Positions 1 through 4,337 of a stretch of DNA of 5,650 bases are shown piece after piece. Origin of the DNA: Pseudomonadota bacterium (lineage in GTDB: Bacteria; Pseudomonadota; Gammaproteobacteria; Pseudomonadales; Azotimanducaceae); the NCBI GenBank assembly GCA_027622495.1, contig JAQBYL010000294.1:1-5650 (forward strand), in the 5' to 3' direction. The notes below the pieces were generated by a model, which did no database searches, was not told where the DNA came from, and worked only from the letters and a program-made list of their open reading frames with translations. The position numbers and the translations under genes are program-made. The number at the start of each line of letters is the position of its first letter. The stretch's first letter is position 1.

Positions 1-210
1 CTCAACCGCCGTCCCCCGACTGATCCCACACTTCAGGTTCAACCAGTCCGCACAGTCCGCCGACCCCCACTCACGCCACCCCTGACGCAGATCAAACTCC
101 TGCAACAGCGTCAGAAACTGATAAGTCGCTTGAGTCACCGTCTGCCAGCTCTCAAGCAGATCCTGCTCCAGCGCATCAATAGATCGATCGATTTTTATCA
201 ATGAATTCAC
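1..210 (-). CDS. DUF222 / 13E12-repeat family protein, probable HNH endonuclease (5' part only)
   Basis: An open frame of 70 codons runs leftward from a GTG at 208-210 and leaves the window with no stop, so only the N-terminus is visible. It begins MNSLIKIDRSIDALEQDLLE. Further on it has an aromatic/acidic stretch (GWREWGSADCADWL, about residues 47-60) followed by LKCGISRGTAVE at the edge. That layout of a helical N-terminus, a Trp-rich W..W.....C..WL segment and then a 'GIS.G.A.E' turn resembles the DUF222 domain of proteobacterial HNH endonucleases, recognised from memory. In full-length members an HNH nuclease domain follows at the C-terminus; here it would lie outside the window and is inferred. 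The GTG start follows a weak purine-rich site (GAGAAAG) and lies 16 nt past the LexA box. An ATG at 222-224 is out of frame and soon meets a stop. A TTG at codon 4 is the main alternative start. The gene is probably SOS-controlled and unrelated to the Exb operon upstream. Confidence 0.72.
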   Translation of the reverse strand, partial: MNSLIKIDRSIDALEQDLLESWQTVTQATYQFLTLLQEFDLRQGWREWGSADCADWLNLKCGISRGTAVE

Positions 211-226
211 TGTCTTTCTCGCATAC

Positions 227-242
227 CTGTATATACATACAG
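227..242 (-). promoter_or_regulatory. LexA-binding site (SOS box)
   Basis: The sequence CTGTATATACATACAG fits the CTGT-N8-ACAG LexA operator exactly, with an alternating AT-rich core. Extended to 20 bp (225-244, minus strand), it agrees with the E. coli consensus at 17 of 20 positions by my count. It lies between the promoter and the GTG start of the DUF222 gene and shares two bases with the predicted -10 hexamer. A bound LexA dimer would therefore block transcription. The match is seen directly; regulation is inferred. Confidence 0.85.
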
Positions 243-269
243 TATAACGACATCGTCGACAACAGTCAT
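241..269 (-). promoter_or_regulatory. Sigma70-type promoter of the DUF222 gene
   Basis: On the minus strand there is an ATGACT -35-like hexamer (264-269, 4 of 6 to TTGACA), a 17-bp spacer, and a TATACT -10 hexamer (241-246, 5 of 6 to TATAAT). The transcript would start close to or within the LexA box, leaving a short 5' leader of about 20-25 nt before the GTG at 210. The ideal spacing and the overlap with the LexA box support the call. Confidence 0.6.
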
Positions 270-360
270 TCAAAACCAGCAAATTTCAGTGATTTCCTAC
301 AAATCGATACCCGAAACAAAACGAGCGATCTGACCACCCCACCCTAAACAACCTTTCGAT

Positions 361-390
361 ATCCTAAAAAGAACGGAAAACCAATTTTCC
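361..390 (-). terminator. Candidate rho-independent terminator (weak)
   Basis: On the minus strand a perfect 6-bp stem GGAAAA/TTTTCC with a 4-nt loop (375-390) is followed by a T-rich run, GTTCTTTTT. The stem is AT-rich and short, so termination would be inefficient. It lies about 220 nt past the operon stop codon but upstream of the DUF222 promoter, where a terminator separating the two units would be useful. Confidence 0.3.
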
Positions 391-438
391 AAAGAAAGTG
401 CAAGTAACAACAACCCAGTCAGCTCAGAACCAACAACA

Positions 439-501
439 TTTCCGCGGAAAGCAAAGAAGCCGAAGAAGCCAAAGGACTGAATCGCTGACTTTCCACGGAA
501 A
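439..501. repeat. Pair of near-identical 12-bp palindromes, TTTCCRCGGAAA
   Basis: TTTCCGCGGAAA (439-450) is a perfect palindrome. TTTCCACGGAAA (490-501) differs at one base, in the centre. Their starts are 51 bp apart, close to five helical turns, so both would face nearly the same side of the DNA. The similarity is seen directly. Whether they are protein-binding sites or chance is unknown. Confidence 0.4.
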
Positions 502-547
502 AGCGTATCGACTCGAGGACCGAGCGGCGAGTGCAAGGCTATCCTTT

Positions 548-571
548 AAGAAAACCGTCCCTCGCAGCGGT
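548..571 (-). terminator. Candidate terminator just after the operon (weak)
   Basis: Reading leftward, ACCG (568-571) can pair with CGGT (554-557) around a 10-nt loop, followed directly by TTTTCTT. It starts about 37 nt after the stop codon of the TonB-like gene, a typical place for a terminator. However, the stem is only 4 bp and could form by chance. It competes with an alternative stem between 518-531 and 561-572. Confidence 0.25.
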
Positions 572-607
572 CGAACGACGTCTCTTACTTATTTCCGAGA
601 CAGCCCG

Positions 608-1576
608 CTAAGTAGGCAGAAAATGCACTGGGTAGTTCAACGACGTCACACGCACATCACGTTTGCCGAAGTCAAACATCCTGATACGGCTTAAAATCTT
701 GGCGATCATGGTTTCGTCCGCCAGATCTGAATCGACCACTGCGCAGTCCACCACCATACCGTCCGGATCAATAACCAGATTCACAACCAGCTTACCCAGC
801 AAGGTGGGGTCCTGACGCAACGCCCGATTATAGATAGCAAAGATCGCACCCTTGTTAGCATCGAATACCCTGCGGATCTCTTCAATGCTGCGTTGGCGCG
901 GATCAAAGTCTTTAGGGTCGCGAACGCCGCCTTCGCCTTTGCTGCCTTCCGGAGCTTCAACCTTGGTTGTTTCCCGGCCAGCCAGGGCAATGCCACCGGT
1001 ATCGCTCGACAGCGCAGCGACATTGACACCGGAACTGCGCGTGCTCTGTTTAGACGTGAGCAGCGACCGATCAATGCTCGCCGCTTCACCGGCACCGCGC
1101 TGAATGGATTGAGTGTCTGTGAGCTTGGACGTATCAATCGCATCGCGCATATCCGAAAACGCGTCTTTGAACGCAAGCAACCCAGACACAGCCGCCTTCT
1201 CACGGGCATCTGCAACGGTTGGCTGCGGCTTTGGCGTGGTCACTTCTTTTGGAACCTGCTTGACCATTTCTGGCTCCGGCTTGGCCTCAACCACCTTTGG
1301 TTCGGGTGGCGGTTTTGGTATGACCGGAAGCGGTTTTTCCAGAACAATACGCGCAAGTTCCGGTGGAAGTTGCTCAAGTTCTTCGCGCGGCGGCTCGGGC
1401 AGGGGCAGCCACGGGATGATCACACCCAGAACCAGTGTTGTGGCAAGCAACGAGATCAACCAGCTGCGCAGCTTGCGCCGGTCCGACCGGTTGAGTGCCC
1501 ATGGCAGCGGGAAATCGAACATCATGCCAGGTTGCGTTGCGGGATGCGTTGCGGGTTGGGCTGACATGCTAACCAT
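608..1576 (-). CDS. TonB-like energy transducer with AgmX/PglI-type C-terminal domain
   Basis: This 322-residue protein probably carries force or a signal from the Exb-type motor across the periplasm. It has a short cytoplasmic tail with a QPATHPATQP repeat, then basic residues (about 30-37) and a single membrane anchor (about 38-56). A Pro/Lys/Glu-rich linker spans about 57-120, followed by a low-complexity Ser/Gly-rich region (about 150-225). The folded C-terminal domain (about 229-322) contains RSIEEIRRVFDANKGAIFAIYNR in substance, then a LVVNLVIDPDGMVVD strand pair. This matches the pattern of AgmX/PglI C-terminal domains of myxobacterial gliding proteins, distant relatives of the TonB C-terminus, recognised from memory. 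The ATG overlaps the upstream stop as TGATG, so translation is probably coupled. M4 is an alternative start. It is the last gene of the operon. Its outer-membrane partner is not visible here. Confidence 0.82.
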   Translation of the reverse strand: MVSMSAQPATHPATQPGMMFDFPLPWALNRSDRRKLRSWLISLLATTLVLGVIIPWLPLPEPPREELEQLPPELARIVLEKPLPVIPKPPPEPKVVEAKPEPEMVKQVPKEVTTPKPQPTVADAREKAAVSGLLAFKDAFSDMRDAIDTSKLTDTQSIQRGAGEAASIDRSLLTSKQSTRSSGVNVAALSSDTGGIALAGRETTKVEAPEGSKGEGGVRDPKDFDPRQRSIEEIRRVFDANKGAIFAIYNRALRQDPTLLGKLVVNLVIDPDGMVVDCAVVDSDLADETMIAKILSRIRMFDFGKRDVRVTSLNYPVHFLPT

Positions 1577-2127
1577 CAGCTCGCACCTTGTGTCGGCGCA
1601 ACATCCGGTAAGGTTTCGGTCGCGGAAGCGGGCACGGTAGAAAGGCTCGTTTCGATTTTGTTAACCGCGAGTGATATGCGGGCAAAGTCAGCGTTCTGAC
1701 AGGTATACATCACCTTTTTCAACAGCCAGTACGGTAACGCCCTGTCCCCCATGATCGTGATTTCAAAACCACCTTCCGGCATTTTGCCTTTTCGAGTTGC
1801 CTGATACTCAAGCTCCTGAGCCAGGCCCTCAATAACAAGTTCTTCAACGCCAATCAGGTCAGACACTCTGGCCACCGGTCGACCCTGTACAACAAGATCA
1901 TCCGCGCTGACCGAAACAATCAGCTGATTCTGTGGTCGCTGGTCTGATGCAGAGTCTGGCAGTTTGATTGCGGTGCTGGTCTGCAATACTTCTACTTCGG
2001 ATGAATTCACCATCAGGAAAAAAACCAGGATCGTGAATATGTCCATCAATGAAACCAGGTTCAGGGCCGCCGGTTTGCGAGCTTTGCTCTGCTGCTTGCG
2101 ACGGATATTCATGCTCAGTCTGCTCAT
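1576..2127 (-). CDS. ExbD/TolR-family protein, second paralogue, with the conserved Asp
   Basis: This 183-residue protein has the ExbD layout: a short basic cytoplasmic N-terminus (1-20), one transmembrane helix (about 22-41, LNLVSLMDIFTILVFFLM) and a periplasmic domain (about 42-157). The Asp of the SLMD motif, D29, aligns with the membrane Asp (D25 in E. coli ExbD) that is protonated during energy transduction. The Thr-Pro usually preceding it is replaced by Val-Ser. A Ser/Thr/Ala/Pro-rich tail of about 25 residues follows the periplasmic domain, as if for partner contact. The start ATG lies 2 nt past the stop of the first ExbD gene. An in-frame ATG at codon 6 is an alternative. The stop overlaps the start of the TonB-like gene. 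It probably assembles with the ExbB-like ring and the first ExbD paralogue. Confidence 0.88.
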   Translation of the reverse strand: MSRLSMNIRRKQQSKARKPAALNLVSLMDIFTILVFFLMVNSSEVEVLQTSTAIKLPDSASDQRPQNQLIVSVSADDLVVQGRPVARVSDLIGVEELVIEGLAQELEYQATRKGKMPEGGFEITIMGDRALPYWLLKKVMYTCQNADFARISLAVNKIETSLSTVPASATETLPDVAPTQGAS

Positions 2128-2129
2128 GC

Positions 2130-2666
2130 TTACGCGCCCTCACCGGTGCCGTTACCCGCCACGGCAACTTCCTGCGCAACCGGGGTGTCACCCAGCGAAA
2201 TCACCGGGAACAGTTCCGCCTGCACCACCTCGAGCGCCTGAACTGTCGGATAGGATCGAACCTTGTCCATCACGCTGACCAGCGTCTGGTAGTCGGTCCG
2301 GGCTTCCAGCAGAACGGTCACCTCGCGTTTCTCCGGCAGGCGTCGTTTCACTTCCTGCATGACCAAAGACAGTGTCTCGAAGTCATGGCCGGCTTCCGAT
2401 GCAGGGATCGACTTGATCTTGCCCCCACGGCCATCGGCGACGACGAGCTCGGTTTCACGCACTATCACTTCCAGGTGCACGGCATCCGGGTCGAAGGCTG
2501 CATTGGCTGCGTCCCCAGCCGGAAAATTCAGATCAATGACTGTGGTGTGAGTAAAAACCATGGACAACAGCAGCACCGGAACCAGCACAATCATGAGATT
2601 CATGAATGGCGTAACGTCCAGGTCAGCGGCTTCCGCATGCTTGTGTTTTCTGCGTAGGCGGTCCAT
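2130..2666 (-). CDS. ExbD/TolR-family protein, first paralogue, with Asn replacing the conserved Asp
   Basis: This 178-residue protein has a basic N-terminus (RLRRKHKH), a single transmembrane helix (about 16-37) starting with LDVTPFMN, and a periplasmic domain up to about residue 160. A Gly/Ala/Val-rich tail ends it. The VTPF motif aligns with E. coli ExbD VTPFID, and N23 (codon 2598-2600, AAT) sits where the proton-carrying Asp is expected. So it is clearly ExbD-like but probably cannot be protonated at that site. It may be a structural partner of the Asp-bearing paralogue that follows. The ATG has a fair ribosome-binding site (GGAG at 2672-2675, 5 nt away). It comes after a 46-nt gap from the ExbB-like gene, the only real gap in the operon. 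The two ExbD proteins share little sequence outside the general fold, so this is not a recent duplication. Confidence 0.87.
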   Translation of the reverse strand: MDRLRRKHKHAEAADLDVTPFMNLMIVLVPVLLLSMVFTHTTVIDLNFPAGDAANAAFDPDAVHLEVIVRETELVVADGRGGKIKSIPASEAGHDFETLSLVMQEVKRRLPEKREVTVLLEARTDYQTLVSVMDKVRSYPTVQALEVVQAELFPVISLGDTPVAQEVAVAGNGTGEGA

Positions 2667-2712
2667 CGCGGCTCCAGCTTTTAAATCAGGCTTGTTTTGA
2701 GAGACGCGATAC

Positions 2713-3390
2713 TCAGGCTGCGCTTGCCCGCGCGGTTTCTGGTTCGGAAACCGGTTTCGCTGGTGTTCCTTCCATCAGATTGACGAATTTGACCACGGCT
2801 ATTTCCAGGCTTTCGACAATCGCGCTGGTCTTGCTCTGAAGCATCGAGTGGACCAGCAACAGCGGTATCGCAGCCATCAGACCAAACGCCGTGGTGTTCA
2901 TGGCGATCGATATACTCTGCGACAGCAGGCTGGCTTTCTCGGCCGGATCAGCATTCGCAACCGCGGTAAACGCAGCGATCAGACCGATGATCGTGCCCAG
3001 CAGACCTAACAGAGTCGCTATGTTGGCAAACGTGGCCAGATACGGTGTGCGCCGTTCGATGTTCGGCAGTACTTCCAGCAGACCTTCTTCCATTGCATAT
3101 TCAATGTCTGATCGACGACGACTGGATGCCTGGCGATTCACACCATCCGCAGCGATCCGACTGATAGCGGATTCTGATTTGCTGAAGATCTCGGTCAACT
3201 CCCGCACCTTGTGCGCTTTCATCAGTTTGAGTATCTGATCAAAGTCACGACGGTTGATCCGCGTCTGATTAGACAGATAGAAAAACCGCTCAAGCGCTAT
3301 AGCCACACCAATCGCCAGGACAATGGCGATCGGATACATGAAGGGTCCACCGTCTTGAAAAAATCCTACGACACTTGTGTAAAAATCCAT
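2713..3390 (-). CDS. ExbB/TolQ/MotA-family proton-channel protein
   Basis: This 225-residue protein has the three-helix ExbB/TolQ plan. TM1 (about 17-38) is followed by a cytoplasmic segment (about 40-115). TM2 (about 116-143) carries the glycine-rich LLGLLGTIIGLIAAF signature. TM3 (about 157-186) carries SISIAMNTTAFGLMAAIP, where the Thr pair (166-167) and AIP match the channel-lining helix of the family. A short C-terminal tail rich in Pro, Glu and Ala follows. Members form pentameric rings in the inner membrane around ExbD and use the proton gradient. The start is well supported: AAGGAG (3397-3402) lies 6 nt upstream, inside the end of the preceding small gene, whose stop is only 3 nt away. 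ExbB and TolQ cannot be told apart by eye. The neighbours (no tolA, tolB or pal) favour a separate Exb-type system. Confidence 0.92.
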   Translation of the reverse strand: MDFYTSVVGFFQDGGPFMYPIAIVLAIGVAIALERFFYLSNQTRINRRDFDQILKLMKAHKVRELTEIFSKSESAISRIAADGVNRQASSRRRSDIEYAMEEGLLEVLPNIERRTPYLATFANIATLLGLLGTIIGLIAAFTAVANADPAEKASLLSQSISIAMNTTAFGLMAAIPLLLVHSMLQSKTSAIVESLEIAVVKFVNLMEGTPAKPVSEPETARASAA

Positions 3391-3393
3391 TCC

Positions 3394-3699
3394 TCACTCC
3401 TTACTTTTCTGTGTGCCTTCAAAGGTCTCGAAGTAGTCGAGCTCCCGACGATAGGCCGGTGGATAAAGCCGTTTGAACACATCTATTTCGCTGAAACCTT
3501 CATCGAGATCGATGTCCGGCAACCCTGAAGGTTGGCGCCAGGGTAAGATATACAGCACTTTAGGCAGCTCTTGGTTGCCGGAGATCACGGTTTCATCAAG
3601 TTCGATAACACCCTTGTGCCCATCTACGGGTTCGGCAAATACGTTTGCACACGCAATCACGAAAACCAGCGCACAAACTGCTGCTAACCAGCGCGTCAT
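3394..3699 (-). CDS. Small exported protein of unknown function in an Exb-type operon
   Basis: I do not recognise a named family. The protein has 101 residues and begins with a clear export signal (MTRWLAAVCALVFVIACANVFA). Cleavage may be by signal peptidase I after VFA (residue 22). Alternatively, VIAC with C17 fits a lipobox, which would make it a lipoprotein. The mature part has a compact hydrophobic stretch, VIELDETVISGNQELPKVLY (31-50) followed by ILPW, then an acidic, aromatic C-terminus with several Tyr, Phe, Asp and Glu. It has no later membrane segment, so it should act in the periplasm. Its ATG overlaps the stop of the TPR lipoprotein gene (ATGA), and its end contains the ribosome-binding site of the exbB-like gene. 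This tight coupling argues for a real gene and a role in the same complex, perhaps as an adaptor between the motor and the TPR proteins. Confidence 0.8.
   Translation of the reverse strand: MTRWLAAVCALVFVIACANVFAEPVDGHKGVIELDETVISGNQELPKVLYILPWRQPSGLPDIDLDEGFSEIDVFKRLYPPAYRRELDYFETFEGTQKSKE
3397..3402 (-). promoter_or_regulatory. Ribosome-binding site of the exbB-like gene
   Basis: AAGGAG, 6 nt before the ATG at 3390, is formed by the final Lys and Glu codons of the small exported protein. It supports the chosen start. Ribosomes finishing the small gene would be delivered directly to this site. Confidence 0.75.
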
Positions 3700-4337
3700 A
3701 CACCCAGTCTCCGTTCCAGATCCATCACCCAGCCTTCGACTTTCCGATCAGGTTCCTCGAGCAAACCCTGGTAACTCCGATAGGCCTGCAGCGCCAGATC
3801 AAGCTTGCCAAGATAGAGTTCGTACAGAATGCCGAGATTCAGATAAGCGTCTTTGAAATCCGGCCTGACCATCAGGCACAGGCGATACTGTTTTTCGGCG
3901 TTCGCAAAATCTCCCGCCTGTCGCGCCATGACACCGAGCAGCGTATGAGCATCACAGTTCGCCGGATTGGCGGCGAGGGCGGCCTCCAGAGCAGTTCTAG
4001 CGGCATCGGTTTCACCGCGCGCTGCGTGGATGTGGCTTAAGTTTATCCACGGCCCGGCCAACTCCGGCTGATCGTGGGTAATCTCCATGAGCAGACGTTC
4101 GGCCTGGTCGAGGTTCTGAGCTTCCATGGCGTTCAGGGCCTGATCAAAACGTTCTGCATTTTTTTCTTTGACATCAGGCGCAGGTTCAACGATCGGCACA
4201 GCGAATTCAGACACCCATTCCACAGGCTCATCAGGCGCTCCGTCCTGACTCACACAACCTGCGAGAAACAGCAGCAACAGCGCTGCGGTACTGCGCTCAA
4301 ACCACTTAGGCCGGTTGTCAGTGAATTGAACGAACAT
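3696..4337 (-). CDS. TPR-repeat lipoprotein, accessory to the Exb-type system
   Basis: This 213-residue protein has an N-terminal lipoprotein signal: a hydrophobic core (17-27) ending in the lipobox LAGC, with C28 as the lipidated residue. Val at +2 suggests transfer to the outer membrane rather than retention in the inner one. An acidic, Pro-rich linker (about 32-58) precedes about four TPR-like helix pairs (roughly 61-92, 93-127, 128-161, 162-196). These show the expected A..L, G...A and Y/P positions (for example NLSHIHAARGETDAARTALE). TPR arrays bind other proteins, so it may be a scaffold for the energised complex. The ATG lies inside the end of the upstream TPR gene (20-nt overlap), and GGAGGT at 4343-4348 supports this start. 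Tetratricopeptide lipoproteins also occur in type IV pilus assembly (PilF/PilW), but the neighbours here do not suggest pili. Confidence 0.87.
   Translation of the reverse strand: MFVQFTDNRPKWFERSTAALLLLFLAGCVSQDGAPDEPVEWVSEFAVPIVEPAPDVKEKNAERFDQALNAMEAQNLDQAERLLMEITHDQPELAGPWINLSHIHAARGETDAARTALEAALAANPANCDAHTLLGVMARQAGDFANAEKQYRLCLMVRPDFKDAYLNLGILYELYLGKLDLALQAYRSYQGLLEEPDRKVEGWVMDLERRLGV

Larger units (their letters stand above)
243..607. other. Gene-free spacer between the Exb-type operon and the DUF222 gene
   Basis: This 365-bp stretch follows the last stop codon of the operon (608-610). At its left end it carries the DUF222 promoter. The frames open within it encode no recognisable protein and lack convincing ribosome-binding sites. 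The plus strand is A- and purine-rich around 360-480 and less biased elsewhere. Visible structure consists of a perfect inverted repeat at 375-390, two near-identical palindromes at 439-450 and 490-501, and an imperfect stem pairing 518-531 with 561-572. I see no tRNA, CRISPR repeat or insertion-sequence end. Confidence 0.6.

Noticed and set aside
297..536. Minus-strand 79-codon frame in the spacer
   Set aside because: No convincing ribosome-binding site, no recognisable domain, and it overlaps the palindromes and hairpin. The composition looks like translated non-coding DNA.
398..694. Plus-strand 98-codon frame running into the end of the TonB-like gene
   Set aside because: Its sequence is Arg/Ser/Gln-rich without pattern, and it overlaps the well-supported C-terminal domain coding on the other strand.
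893..1564. Long plus-strand frame opposite the TonB-like gene (223 codons), plus another at 1113-1640
   Set aside because: Both are antisense shadows of the Pro/Lys/Glu-rich linker. Trp/Arg/Phe- or Gly/Ser-rich translations are typical of such shadows, and no family is recognisable.
2049..2657. Plus-strand 202-codon frame opposite the first ExbD gene
   Set aside because: His/Cys/Arg-rich translation with no domain. The minus-strand ExbD reading explains the region fully.
2667..2712. Internal promoter or terminator in the 46-nt gap between the exbB-like and first exbD-like genes
   Set aside because: I see no clear -10/-35 pair or hairpin, only the ribosome-binding site for the next gene.
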